A DNA stretch of 64,000 bases from Riptortus pedestris (GCA_019009955.1 CM032230.1:18961501-19025500), one strand, 5' to 3'; shown: positions 11,584 to 22,550, numbered from the stretch's first letter. Numbers and translations are program-made. The notes: a model not told the origin generated them from the sequence alone.

Positions 11584-12291
11584 TATTTATATGATTATCG
11601 CTCTTAAAGCAGTGGTAGATGTTTCCTTTGGTTCTTTAAGGTCTACAAATGGAATATGTTTCCTGTTATAAGATCCTGACTAATTGAATTCTAACTGTAA
11701 CTTCTCTTGAGTTCTTATTACCCAGTCAATTCTTGACTGTAACAAGTGTGATGATAAAACACATTTTTGATGACACTAAAAGTAGGGTTGGGACTACCCT
11801 TCTCGGAAGGTTTTGCCCGCCAAGGGACCGATCGGAATTTCATTAACCTTTATCTTTTAGCCCCGGGCCTAACCAGTGCCCAATTCCTTTAACATTGGCC
11901 ACTTATTCATTCTTTCATAAAAGAAATTTGGGAGTTAGTGACATCTAGGTCTAATAAGTAATTTTCCTGCGAAATCCAAAGATTTCCAATAGCCCTCAAC
12001 CACCTTTCAATCAGTTTATAATATGTATTTAGCAGTTTATAATATTCAGTTAGTTCAGCAACTATGGCGACTTGGCTCTTCTTAAAGATGGGAGAAAACA
12101 AAACAAAAACAAAAAAAAAGTAAACAAAATAACAAAAAATCGAACACGAAATAATAAAAGAACAGAACACAAAAGAAACACGAACACAACATAGAACTAA
12201 AACAGGTGGTAAATGAATAGGTGAAAAGTAAACGGTGAATTTGAAACAAAAACTATTCATAAAAACAGGCATCATTCAAATTTAAACACGT

Positions 12292-12293
<2 letters not shown>
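11584..12293. other. Unassigned spacer
   Basis: No recognised element. A 122-codon minus-strand ORF (11907-12275) has low-complexity Phe/Val/Cys-rich sequence without domain motifs and is not called as a gene. Confidence 0.4.

Positions 12294-12320
<27 letters not shown>
12294..12320. repeat. (CA)n microsatellite
   Basis: About 13 CA repeats. Confidence 0.9.
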
Positions 12321-12322
<2 letters not shown>

Positions 12323-12402
12323 CGCATACGTAAGTAAATATTCTCAAACTGCCCAATTGTCTTTAAATGTCAGAATCGTGGCAATATGTGGGCTACTCTC
12401 AG

Positions 12403-12609
12403 TCAGTAGTTCATTGAAGTCATGTGGAAAGTATGTAATCTGCATTCTGTTAGTAGGTGTTTTATAGCTAGTCCTGTGTTCCAATGAGTACAAGTAAGCT
12501 TGTCTTTTCTGTTCATTATATAAAATGTGTCAGGTATGTGTGTCCAATACGTAGTCTTGTGAGGACGACTTGGTCTCTTCTTGAATCTATGTATTGTCTC
12601 TTTGACCAT
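12403..12609 (-). pseudogene. LINE reverse-transcriptase protein, C-terminal tail fragment
   Basis: The 68-residue ORF has the order of motifs found at the C-terminus of Jockey/I/R1-group LINE ORF2 proteins: a Lys/Arg-rich start, a region equivalent to 'RLRIGHT.LTHSYLM', then a Cys/His knuckle and trailing motif (LTCTHWNTGLAIKHLLTEC; one Cys of the usual CxxC replaced by Trp). The reverse-transcriptase domain itself is not present. It sits immediately upstream of an LTR fragment. Assignment to a precise clade is not possible from this tail. Confidence 0.6.
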
Positions 12610-12639
12610 CCAGTAACATTGCGTTTTATTTCCAATAGT

Positions 12640-12895
12640 TTTCTGTCAGTGCTGTCTTTTTGTGTACTTCAGTGACCCGTGAGTGAATTATTGGACTGTG
12701 CAATAACAAGAACAGTGACGCTATCAGCGCATTCTTTAAGTAGTGAGTGAGAATAAAAAACCGAGTGATAATGCATTGTTAAATAAATTGTGCAGTGATT
12801 AAACCCTGAAGCTTGTGTGTGTTTAATTTTGCAATCCAAAAGAACTTTATAAACAACGTTTATTACTGATTTTGTAATTAAACGTAACAATACAC
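12640..12895 (+). mobile_element. LTR fragment (3' half), solo
   Basis: Matches the 3' half of the LTR family seen complete at 37442-38008: CAGTGACCCGTGAGTGAATTATTGG, GAACAGTGACGCTATCAG, GTTAAATAAATTGTGCAGTGA (poly-A signal-like AATAAA) and ends near AAACGTAACA. No internal retrotransposon sequence follows. Confidence 0.75.
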
Positions 12896-13082
12896 TAAAG
12901 AGCTCTCTGTAGTTAACGAAGAGCGGCTAAATTATTATTTTCAACGATATACGAACTACTGCTACTTCAAAATAGTCTGTTCTGCATTATTTCAGAAAAT
13001 ATTTTTTATTTCACATATTAAATACCTAGCCTATTGATTTGCCAATTTTTAACATTCCCCTAGCCTATTAATGTTATACTAC

Positions 13083-13124
13083 TACTTGGGAAATCGGCTT
13101 AGTTTACGCAGCCCCTGTGTTTTT
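13083..13124 (+). mobile_element. A-family 3' tip
   Basis: Isolated GGGAAATCGGCTTAGTTTACGCAGCCCC with part of the terminal hairpin. A second isolated tip lies at 13459-13490 (GGGAAATAAGCTTAGTTTACGCG..GGCGGACG). Confidence 0.6.
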
Positions 13125-13167
13125 AACTTTTCCTGAAATGGGGGAGGATATTTATATAATTCTGGTT

Positions 13168-13392
13168 CTCAGGTTAGCCTTGTGAGCTGAAGCGTTGGCT
13201 TTAATCTCACATGGTTAACCTAGAGTGGCGACTTCGGTTCCCGCCTGGGCAAATAGGAGTATATTTAGTGACGAACTCATTAAATAAAATCCTTAGTCCC
13301 ACCCTGGCTAGAAAACTCTGGAAACCTGTATACAACTCGCCGAATTAGCCGTAATAGCAAGACAGCGAGGTTAATCAATAATAATAACATTA
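13168..13392 (+). mobile_element. tRNA-derived SINE, full length
   Basis: Head with a box A-like TTAGCCTTGTGAGCTGAAGCG and box B-like GACTTCGGTTCCCG. The SINE body follows (AGTGACGAACTCATTAAATAAAATCC, CCACCCTGGCTAGAAAA) and a short AATAATAATAAC tail. RNA polymerase III promoters are inferred from the boxes. Confidence 0.75.
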
Positions 13393-14337
13393 TTTCTTTT
13401 ACCTAGTATTTTGTAATAATTGTTTATTTTTTCAAGATAAATTATGTAACTTCACTTGGGAAATAAGCTTAGTTTACGCGTGGCGGACGTATTTATTTAC
13501 AATACATTGTAGTCTTAAAAAAATTATTTTCAAGTATTACCCAGAATTTTTTTTAACAATAGGATATTTGATCTGACCTATCAGAACGGGAGTGAGTATC
13601 CAATATATTTTTGGTATTTTTAATATTTATAGACTAATTACTGCGTTTTCTTTTTATAATATTGTCTTTCAAATTACTAAGTTTGTTAATAATTGTTATT
13701 GTTAATAATGCGGTTTATTTAATTTTCTTTCCTTGATGCTAATTAGCATAATACATATCAGCTTATAAGAAAAAATACGTACGATCGGGCATCACAGCTT
13801 TTTATAGCACTGTGTGGTCACTAGTGTAAGTCGAATCAACAATTCAAAGCGTTTTATCATTTCTATTTCAGAGAAATTAAGATTTTACTATCTCTGGAAT
13901 ATGCTGGATGGTAGAGGAACAAATGTATAAGGATCAATAAGAAGGCCAAGTCCTCTACTGGTTTTTAATATAATGCAGAGTGCACTTTCGGAGTCAACGC
14001 TCCATCCTCAGTGCCTGCTGACAAACACAAACCTCGAGTTAATTTAACATTCACAGCATGGCCAAAAGGCAAAATAAACAACAGTCATAAAAAACGAACA
14101 CAATATAAATAGTAAAAACAATGTTAATTCTTAAAACTAGTCAACTAATAAAAATATAAAAAATCTAATCCTAGTCAACTACTATAAATTAAAGCCGAAA
14201 CAATCAAAAAATTTAATAACAAGTCAAATAATAAAAACAAACAACGGTAAGCATATGTCAAAAACTATAAATAAAATTAAAAACTAAAAAACTACCTAAA
14301 TTTCAATTTATATCACAGTGGGTGAGAACCTCGGGGG

Positions 14338-14371
<34 letters not shown>

Positions 14372-14457
14372 CCCAGAGGAACTGTAAAAAAAAACAAAAA
14401 AATAAACAAACACCCCATACTAATAATAGAGAGAAGATGAAGGACCCAGGTACCTGA

Positions 14458-15237
14458 TTAACGCTGATTTGCCTGGACCACGACTGCCGGGCGACTGAAC
14501 CTCTGTCCCCATAGATAAGACAGGGCCCCGTCACCGACATGTCGCAGCCTTGCCACCTCCTCCTTCTTATTAATATTCCTATCTCCATTCGCCTGTCTGT
14601 CCAGCCTTATATGCAGCCCCTCAGCCGTATTTAATCTTTTGCCCTTCTTCTCCTCATACAGCAATTGATACTTTATGCTGGACATGTCATGGCCCTCTTT
14701 CCTGGCGTGTGCGGAAAACTCAGTGTCGCGAGTGATGTGCTCCTTAAGACGCGTCCTTATCTTTCTACCACTTTGCCCCACATAAGAGGCATCACATCCC
14801 GTGCACGAGATCCTATACACGCCAGATCTATCCAGGGGGTCCACATAGTCCTTAACACGGGGCAAACAGTTTTTCAGGGACTGCTTACTCCTGTAGGCAG
14901 TAGCCAATCCAATTTTCCTCAACCTGGATCCTATCTTTTCTGAAACCGGGCCCAAGTACGGGATGGAGACAGGGAACGACTTATTTTTCTTCTTTTAGGC
15001 CCGCTCTTCAACCGTGGCATCCTCCAGCTCCTTGGCTAGCTTCCTCTTCAATCGGCGATGGATAAGCCTATCCACCAACTGTTCCTCGTACCCGTGTGCT
15101 TTAGCAATATGCTTAATGCAGGCCACTTCCTTGGCGTAATTATCTTGCGCTAGTGGGGTGCTAATCAGCCTCTCCACTAAATAAAGCAATCCCGCCATCT
15201 TGTATCTTGGGTGATGAAATGAATCCGCAGGTATTAA
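14458..15237 (-). pseudogene. Penelope-like protein: RT thumb remnant plus GIY-YIG endonuclease
   Basis: Reading from about 15237, the frame opens at a His-Pro-Arg motif (FHHPRYK) and continues with STPL...YAKEVACIKHIAKAHGYEE, typical of the thumb and linker after a Penelope reverse transcriptase. After one in-frame stop (TAA near 14997) the same frame gives the GIY-YIG endonuclease. GVY and YVG are at about 14817-14773, then the catalytic-type Arg of GQSGRKIRTRLKEH, the HARKEGHD His pair and the Glu of NTAEGLHI. The fingers and palm with the RT active site are absent. Penelope elements use this endonuclease for target-primed integration. The ORF reported on the opposite strand is a shadow. 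Confidence 0.88.
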
Positions 15238-15388
15238 TAAGTTTTTTATATTTTTATTAGTTGACTAGTTTTAAGAATTAACATTGTTTTTACTATTTAT
15301 ATTGTGTTCGTTTTTTATGACTGTTGTTTATTTTGCCTTTTGGCCATGCTGTGAATGTTAAATTAACTCGAGGTTTGTGTTTGTCAGC

Positions 15389-15432
15389 AGGCACTGAGGA
15401 TGGAGCGTTGACTCCGAAAGTGCACTCTGCAT
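15389..15432 (+). ncRNA. Hammerhead-ribozyme-like motif in Penelope arm
   Basis: In the right arm the order is CTGAGGA (15394-15400), a GGAG/CTCC stem (15402-15415), GAAA (15416-15419), a palindromic AGTGCACT (15419-15426) as a minimal stem III, then C at 15427 as the cleavage base. TGC after it pairs with GCA before CTGAGGA to make stem I. One unpaired T at the base of stem II departs from the consensus. Penelope-like elements are known to carry hammerhead ribozymes. The same motif lies inverted at 13973-14016. Confidence 0.5.
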
Positions 15433-15490
15433 TATATTAAAAACCAGTAGAGGACTTGGCCTTCTTATTGATCATTATAAGATTTTACTA

Positions 15491-16996
15491 GTTTTTATTA
15501 TTTTTTTTTTACAAGATTCCCTCTAAGTAAAGTCATTTATAGATATATATACAGGGTATCCCAAGTTCCCATGACGCCACCCCCTTATAATCGCCAATTT
15601 AAATGTGACAATTGTGACCCCTGAAGGATCTTTTCCGTCCATGTTTTACCTCATAACCTTATTTACCTTCGTATCTTATCTTTTAATGACGGATTCTCGT
15701 AGAACATCAAATTTTAAACCAAGTTTATATCAGTGAATGTTTTGGTTTGACTTTGATCCTTAAGCAGTTAAATGCACAGACCTTTATTCCGGGCCGGTTC
15801 ATTTTATTGAAAACTGCTGCGACATAAAAGTTGTAAGCAATACGATTTTCTTTTGAAACAGTTCTAAGGGATAGGGAATGGATTCTGAAATATTAAAAGA
15901 AAAATTAAAAACAAAAAAAAAAAACTGTGTTTAAAACAAAATAAAAGTATTCTTGATTGAAGTTCTTAGAGTTAATTCATTTATCTTGTTACGTAGTAAT
16001 TACTTTTCAAAGGAATGCATTTTTTACCTGCATTAGCTTCATGTATAACAAAACAGAAACCAGTGTTTTTTGCACTACAACTGCTAGTATTTACCAATGT
16101 TCGAAAATGCGTTCTTCCTCATGTATGCACTTCTAAAGACGGTGTATGAACATCCGTTTGGTAGTGTGTATTTCTGCTCTGAAATATAATTTATCCTCTT
16201 ATTGTTGACCAAGTAGTGATAAAGAAGTGAGAAGGACATGCGTCAAGCTGTCATTTCTTTGCATCAGAGGTATGTAAGGTATTTAAGTCAGAAACTCAAC
16301 ATTTAGGAAGCGGTTGAAGACTACACGATTTAATGTACGTCAAAGAAATGTGTGCCTATGATTCTACCCTGTAAGATATCGCACCGTTTTTTTTTTCCAT
16401 TCCTTTTCCCGTAGATAAGGTTGCTTCTATTCAATGTAGGAATTCTTTGTCTTTATTATTTACTGCTCTGTATGCCTTATGGTAGTGAGTGAATGACTGA
16501 ACTACATTTAAAATGTAGTTCACTCACTAATATGATGGGACCTCCTTTTCACGACCTTTACGAGATGGACATTGTCTTAAATGGCTGCTTTATTTTCATC
16601 TTCCAAGAGTTATTATATTATAAGGGCGTTTCTAAAGAAGCTTGAAAGAAGTGTATTAAGTAACAATCTATTAAAGATTTTATATTTTTTATTTGCAGAG
16701 AATCACTATAATTAGCCGTATACTGGCAAATTTTAATCTTGTCTAAAAGTTTCCATATCGTACGATATCGTTTGCTTCATATATGAGTTGACCATGCCAA
16801 TAACCTGTTTCAAAAATCACCGTTTGCCATAGTTCACTCTTTTCCCGTTTGTTGTTGTTTTTTTGCATTTCGCTTTTTTAATGACACTTTAATAATGAGT
16901 AAATCGATTGCGTTGCGGAACTCATTTAAATAAATAAAAAAGTGTAGTCAACTGAAAACCACAGAAATTTTAATTAAAATTAAACTTTTTTTCAAA
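15491..16996. other. Unassigned spacer with a hairpin
   Basis: No gene found. A stem-loop lies at 16483-16529: TAGTGAGTG...AACTACATTT faces AAATGTAGTTCACTCACTA, with eight extra bases in the left arm. A start resembling the DD41D mariner end (CAGGGTATCCCAAG) occurs at 15551 but has no partner. Confidence 0.45.
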
Positions 16997-18185
16997 TTTG
17001 GGTGCGGCAGTCAATCCTGCATTTTTGAAATGGCTGTGAAAAATAAACGGATGCATTTTTCAAAATTTTATTATTATAATCTTATTGTGTATTAAAAAGC
17101 ATAGACGAAAGATAAGCGTAATTAATCAACGTTTAAAAATAACATCGGTCAGATGGCGTCCTTCCCGATTAATGCATTCTTGCAGGCGATCTCTGAAATT
17201 GTCCATCACGTCATGAAGCATGCGCTGAGGAATTCTCAGGATTTCCAGGCGGATTCTTTCCTCGAGTTCAACTGTACGAGGTCGTTCTTCGTACACTTTA
17301 CTTTTCAGGTATTCCCACAAGAAAAAATCACATGGTGTGAGATCGGGTGAACGGGGAGGCCAGGGAATCGGTCCGTTTCCGGATATCACACGATTCGGGA
17401 AAATCTCATTAAGAATATTCATGCTCACACGGGCTGTGTGGCTTGTGGCTCCGTCTTGTTGGAATAAGGTTTGATCATTCACTGCATGTTGAGGAAGTCG
17501 AGGAATGAAGAATGACCTTAACATTTCCGAATACCGTTCAGCATTCACGGTAACAGACTGCCCCCTTTCATATTTGAAAAAAAAATGGGCCTATGATTCC
17601 CGAGGAGGACATGGCACACCAAACAGTTACCTTTGCTGAGTGGAGAGGTTGTTGGTGAAGTTGCTGAGGATTGTGATCACTCCAGTATCTGAAGTTTTGT
17701 TTGTTCACATATCCCGAGAGATGAAAATGTGCCTCGTCACTCATCCAGAGGTTGTGAACAAGCTCCTCATTTTCTTCAACCCTGTCCAACAACATTTCGC
17801 AGAATTGCCGCCGGGCAGCAAAATCGTTATTGTTCAATGCCTGAACCACTTGAATTTTGTAAGGGTGATGGTGCAAATCTAACCTCAGGATCCTTCGAAT
17901 AGACCTGTCGGAAATTCCAAGAGCGGCACTCTGCCGACGCGCTGACCTTCGCGGGCGTCTTCCTACTGCAACCCTCACTCGTTCAACATTCTCGGGAGTT
18001 CGAACGGATCTCCAGTTTGGTAAAACGCTTTCACAGCAAACGCTCGGTGTTGTTTTGACCACTGTTCCATGGTGACTGAAATGCTTTGAGTGGGGGAACA
18101 CAATGGTAACCTTGACAACTCGCCCCGCCTACTTTCTAGGTATCCACAGCCATTTCAAATCTGCAGGATTGACTGCCGCACCCTG
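16997..18185 (-). mobile_element. Tc1/mariner-superfamily element, DD41D type
   Basis: Inverted ends share GGTGCGGCAGTCAATCCTGCA and a following TTTGAAATGGCTGTG (left from 17000, right ending at 18185 in the context TACAGGGTG). The right end abuts TA. Length is about 1.19 kb. It encodes one damaged transposase. Confidence 0.88.
17126..18070 (-). pseudogene. DD41D transposase, deleted and frameshifted
   Basis: Reading starts best at the ATG at 18070. The first 20 or so codons are followed by an apparent internal deletion that removes the region between the two HTH motifs and shifts frame. The second HTH and Arg-rich segment (RRSARRQSAALGISDRSIRRI) lies near 17960-17890. The first Asp is in MSDEAHFHLSG, the second in QQDGATSHTA and the third in SPDLTPCDFF. 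By count 41 residues separate the last two, a spacing known from the rosa/visitor-type group. All three acids are intact. A second frameshift lies at a homopolymer near 17575-17583. An ORF in the opposite strand (17640-17882) is antisense. Confidence 0.88.
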
Positions 18186-18197
18186 TATATACTCGTA

Positions 18198-18245
18198 GAT
18201 GTCTGTTGCCGCTCTAGCGGTCGTAATTTTTGTTTAGTCAAACTC

Positions 18246-18299
<54 letters not shown>
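18198..18299 (+). mobile_element. A-family body start plus AT tract
   Basis: TGTTGCCGCTCTAGCGGTCG followed by a truncated body and an (AT)n tract (18247-18299). It directly follows the DD41D mariner, which probably inserted next to an A-family AT tract. Confidence 0.55.
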
Positions 18300-18301
<2 letters not shown>

Positions 18302-18424
18302 AACGGTCGAGCCTTAGAGGTACTCCGCTGTCTCTCTATATCTATGAGATCAGAGTGATTAGTACTGGGCTTTAAAAGAGGTAGCTAGTGGAAGGTCCTA
18401 TACAATGATGACTATAGTCCTATA

Positions 18425-18560
18425 TAGTGATGAAATTCATTAAATAACATCCTTAGTCCCACCCTGGCTAGAAAAGGATGGTAACCTGTAGATAACCCGT
18501 CCCAATTAGCCTGAGTTGAAAAAGTGGACATTAATAAAAAAAAATAATAATATATAATGA
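18425..18560 (+). mobile_element. tRNA-derived SINE, 3' half
   Basis: AGTGATGAAATTCATTAAATAAC, CCACCCTGGCTAGAAAAGG, GTAGATAACCCGTCCC and an AATAATAATAT tail. The head is missing. The upstream TGTAACGGTCGAGCC at 18298 resembles an LTR start but has no partner. Confidence 0.7.
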
Positions 18561-19660
18561 TGCAGATGTGGTTGTAGTTACCCCATAGTAATTATTTCCT
18601 CCTGATGAGGCGTCATGTGGATTCGAAACTAGTAAAGAAAGGAAAATAATAATCATTTGGGGTTTTCTTTTTTTCTTGACTTTCCGTCATCAGATTGTGA
18701 AGATAATATTTTTGTTTAGTATATAAACTACACTTCTTCTGAGATGATCAATGTTTTACTTTCTGTTTTATTGATTGTAATCAACTGGCATGACCAGACA
18801 TATTGCTTTTAGTTAATCTATGCCTGACTTGGCTAGCAGGGCATTGTTCCACATAACCTCATATTGGATTGTGTTCTTCAAGAGTCTTCAACTGGATCTG
18901 AAACAAGTCGGGCAATAAAAATATTGCCATATAAACCATTTGGATTTTTATTTATTTTGACCATATAATTTGTGTGGTTTGGAAATTTTGTTTTATATTC
19001 TTGGCAGTAATCAAATTCTGATAGTTTAGGAATCATGATTCAGTGTTTAAAATATTCTCTTCCACATTTTAAATATGTTCAGTATTACATCAAAGGATAA
19101 TTCAATTACTCTAAGAGACATTTAAGAATTATATTCCTACATTACTTGCCAGAGTTTTGAAATAAAAGCAACCAGGCCATCCAAAAAATGACTCTTGCCT
19201 GCATATTGAGTTGAACGTTGAAGATAAAATACGAAACTTTGCCAAAAAGAGTGATATGTAAATCAAATATTCTCTACTGAAAGTTGCATGCGGCTTATCT
19301 TTTGATTTCCATTGTTTATTATCATAAATGACTCCATTAATGACAGAATCTGAATTGGATGTACTTTTCATTCGAAGAAAATCGTGAGAATGAGGGAAAC
19401 AACCCAAATAGAGTAAGAAATAGACAGAGAATTTTCGATAGAGAAAAGGGATCGAAATTCATGGAGTAGTCCACCAGGTTATAACAGGAGACATAGTCAT
19501 TTCCCCCCTAGTAATAGCTTTCATCCAAGAAACCCCGATAATGTTTCCCGACAATTTTATAATAGTAGTGGGAATTCAAATTACAAACCACTCGACATAA
19601 ATTTTGGGGAAAAAAAAAAAAATTAAATTAGTAATATAGAAATATATAATATATTTATTG
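18561..19660. other. Unassigned, possibly piggyBac debris
   Basis: A 92-codon minus-strand ORF at 19129-19407 contains a WxG-type segment that might be decayed piggyBac protein, but the order of motifs does not fit the fragment at 19661-19852. I leave it unassigned. Confidence 0.3.
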
Positions 19661-19852
19661 TTATAAATAAAAAAAATTAGTAATATTAAAATAAATAAAA
19701 ATATATAATATATTTATTATATATATTATTATATTTTCTCTCATTGTACAAGTTGCTCCAAATCCTAGTTTTCTAAAATAATTTATTAAATCGAAGTTTG
19801 TAAATAAATTATCAAAGAAAAGGTCGTAGTGCAACCGGTAATTGTGAACCAT
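19661..19852 (-). pseudogene. piggyBac transposase core fragment
   Basis: A short stretch reading HYDLFFDNLFTNFDLINYF then LGFGATCTMREN matches the conserved piggyBac region that carries a catalytic Asp (FDNFFT) followed by G.R.TGT.R.N. About 45 residues are recognisable; the rest is low-complexity AT sequence. It is part of a dead element whose limits are unclear. A TTAA-flanked terminal region lies just to the right (20025-20416). Confidence 0.7.
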
Positions 19853-20024
19853 TTCTACGAGAGGAGCCGATGTCTTCCCGAAGCTGACTTAATATTTTTG
19901 TCTTTAATCATTTTCATTACCAGATACGGATTTGCTTATTATTTTGGAGGCTTCCAAAACCACTGAAACAACATAAACATTGCATTTGAAAAAAAAATTG
20001 TCAATAAAAAAAATAGGCAATTAA

Positions 20025-20416
20025 ATATCCTAGTGTACCCATTTGGGTACAGGGTCATAAATGACTAATTACAGAATTCAATAATTCGTAAATTTCTATA
20101 AATTTGCTAATAAATTGTGCAATAAACTTTAAGTAAAACATGTTTTATTTCAAATAACTAATAAACTAATATTGGTGTATTTTATAACAAAATTTACTTA
20201 CCTGATACGAATCGTGAGTAGTCCATTTTTAAAAATAATAAAAAACACACTTGTATAATCCGCTTGTTGAAGGCAAGCACTAGATTGAGTAGAGGGACTG
20301 CTGTAGAGAGCATGGAGGGAGAATACAAAAATTGAACATACACACCGGACATGATGGAGACTGCTGATTTCCCCCACTTATAATGTACCCAAATGGTTAC
20401 GCTAGGTTATTAAGGG
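20025..20416. mobile_element. TTAA-flanked piggyBac-type terminal region or MITE
   Basis: TTAA occurs at 20021-20024 and 20417-20420. Near both ends is the same inverted segment: CCTAGTGTACCCATTTGGGT at about 20029 and its counterpart ACCCAAATGGTTACGCTAGG at about 20389-20408. The right end starts CCCTTAATAA next to TTAA, as in piggyBac. On the minus strand an ATG-initiated 25-nt reading frame near 20226 is followed by a perfect splice-donor sequence GTAAGT. This could be the 5' part of the damaged element to the left, or a separate MITE. Confidence 0.55.
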
Positions 20417-20616
20417 TTAAATTCAATATCAATCGTCTATGTGTTGGAACGTAACAGTTTATAGAACTAATATTGTTAAACTATTGGTGCTCTACAATTG
20501 TTGTTCTATACATTTTTTTAGTAACGTAAATACTAATGGAGTTATTTGTACTCCCTCGTTTTGAATCCTCTGTACCCCCCCCCCATCCCACTCGGCAATT
20601 CCACTACCTCGAATTT

Positions 20617-22110
20617 AGCAGATTTTTCTTCAGTGAAATCTGCTATTCAGGCTTCAAATGTCCATCGATCCTACCCAGATGACGAAAATGAGGTCCGTAT
20701 GTCAGTTAACGCTCTAGCGGTCTCAATTTTTGGTTTGGTAGTTAGTGACCAAACTTGATATTTAAACGTTTTATGTAAAAAGACAGACCAAGTTCGTTAA
20801 TGGCTAAAATCGGGGTGGTTTAGAGAGGGGAATTTTGAAAATTCAAAATATCACCGTTATTATGGATTGGATTGAAAAATTGTATAGAACCAATCTTATT
20901 GCTAATTAAATGTACTATAAATAGTGTTATATACATTTATTCTCTTTCTTGAATATTAACCGAGATATTTTCATTTTTTAGTTTTCAGCTTTCAGCTAAC
21001 CCCCATTTCTACTCGTATTAGATAAACAATACTCTGTTATGTAATAATCTACATTATTCGAAGCTTAAATACCATTAATTGTTTTCAAGGGACCTTTATT
21101 ATTCGAGATAAATGCAAATATGTTATGGTGACCCCCCCACCCCCTTCTAAAGTTCTTGGACTACTCAATTTTGTTTGATTGAAATAAATATTATTCTGAT
21201 CCATTACAAATTACAGTATTATTGTAAATAGTTTTAATTCAAATAGATATGTTTTATTCTGATATAAACTCAACCGCAAAAAAAAAAAAACCGGACACTT
21301 AGATTTAGTCTTATAATTTTGTTAAATACTTAATATACATGTATATTAATCTTTTTAATTAAAATAATTGGTTAATCTATATGTTATTTAAACAAAATCT
21401 GCCAAAAGTGAATAATTTTTATTGATTATTTACAAAAAAATACAAAATAAAAAAAAAGAAAAGAAAAATTAACACATTTAAAAAAAAAAAATTATTTTTC
21501 ATTTTCATTACAGTGAATGGTAGACTTCGCTACCCCAAGCTTTTCGGCAATGTAACGTAAGCTCCGGCCTTCCATCTAAGTTTGGTAAGACCCATTATTC
21601 TGGACCGAAATAAAAATAAAACATTAATTAAAGAAAATGCTTGGTTAATAATTAAAGATGTTTAAATGTGCGAAAAACTACTTACAGTTTAGAATAGATT
21701 AACTTCACGAAAAATAAATCTAATCTGAGTTTTATCTAATTGTTTACTAATCCTGAAGGGATTAAGTCAATGGACTTAGACTCTACATTCTCTGTAATAA
21801 CTAGAATACCCACATAAAGAAACACATTGCTGAAAATTAGCTTTTAATACGACACGTGTTCGTTTTTTTTTGTTTTTTTTGCGGTTGAGTGTATTTCAGT
21901 AATTGTTTTTCTTTCATGTGGGAAGTTGGCTCACCTATTTATTTTCGTTTCAGGTGCTTCCCGTTTGGAGGTTTCTTATTATCGTTTGTATTTATTCATT
22001 TAATATTCGGGGTGGTGTTGTATTACCAGTATGTAGATTTATTTAATTTGAACATCGCCAGGGAAATCTGCTTAGTATACTCAGCCCCTTCATGACAGAC
22101 TTTATTTTGA
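20617..22110 (+). mobile_element. A-family, full length, interrupted by a Tc1-type MITE
   Basis: The tip is TTAGCAGATTTTTCTTCAG. The 5' block has lost part of its length and the AT tract is absent. The body starts at GTTAACGCTCTAGCGGTCTC (20704). At TA (21265-21266) the copy is split by a 625-bp insertion and resumes at 21894 (TTTCAGTAATTGTTTTTC). It continues through the CTTCCCGTTTGGAGG segment to GGGAAATCTGCTTAGTATAC at about 22061 and ends near 22103. Without the insert it is about 870 bp. Confidence 0.8.
21267..21891 (-). mobile_element. Tc1-type non-autonomous element, copy 1
   Basis: Terminal inverted repeats begin (C)ACTCAACCGCAAAAAAA, flanked by TA target duplications; the left end also has CCGGACACTT. 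On the minus strand at about 21505-21590 a helix-turn-helix remnant can be read (SLRYIAEKLGVAKSTIH), the DNA-binding part of a Tc1-like transposase. The catalytic domain is deleted. The same element occurs at 47110-47719. Confidence 0.85.
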
Positions 22111-22550
22111 TTGATGGATATATTAGGCTCGCACGTATCGCTCACTCCTTTCAATAACGTCATATCTCAAAATTTGTCATTTTTCAGAAGAGCGATTTTA
22201 AAGTTTCAAAATAGAATAAAACTTATTAAAAATAAATTTTGAGCCAACAATTGACCATTTTCATATGCAGCAAAACAGTGTAGTTATGCCCTGATTTTTT
22301 CCCCCTTTTTGAAGAAGAAGAAGATGATAAAAAAATTTAAATTAAAAAAAAACACCTTTTGATTTATGACGTTCTTTATCTAAATTAAATGAATGGTGCT
22401 TGGAGTAAGTCAAAATATGTCGTTATTGTCACTTAAAAAGAACAATTTCGAAGTCTGGCATTGAAGTAACTTGAACGACGTCGTTGCAAGGATAATTATA
22501 TTTCAGAGAGGCAGTTGGAAATTACTAAGCAAAGAATAGATTATAACTTT

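Larger units (their letters stand above)
13891..15477 (-). mobile_element. Penelope-like element with inverted terminal repeats
   Basis: Bounded by a 13-bp direct repeat TAAGATTTTACTA (13878-13890 and 15478-15490), a likely target-site duplication. Inside it, inverted arms of about 235 bp (13931-14165 and 15239-15474) look identical by eye. The left side has an additional 40-bp extension (13891-13930), a feature known for Penelope elements. The interior holds the 3' end of the Penelope ORF, so this is a 5'-truncated insertion joined to an inverted terminal repeat. A poly-A-rich stretch lies at 14337-14370. Confidence 0.85.

Noticed and set aside
17153..17882. Plus-strand ORFs over the DD41D mariner
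   Set aside because: Antisense shadows of the transposase.
15541..18190. Longer DD41D element starting at the CAGGGTATCCCAAG at 15551
   Set aside because: The true left end matching the right terminal repeat is at about 17000; the 15.5-kb motif shares only CAGGGT.
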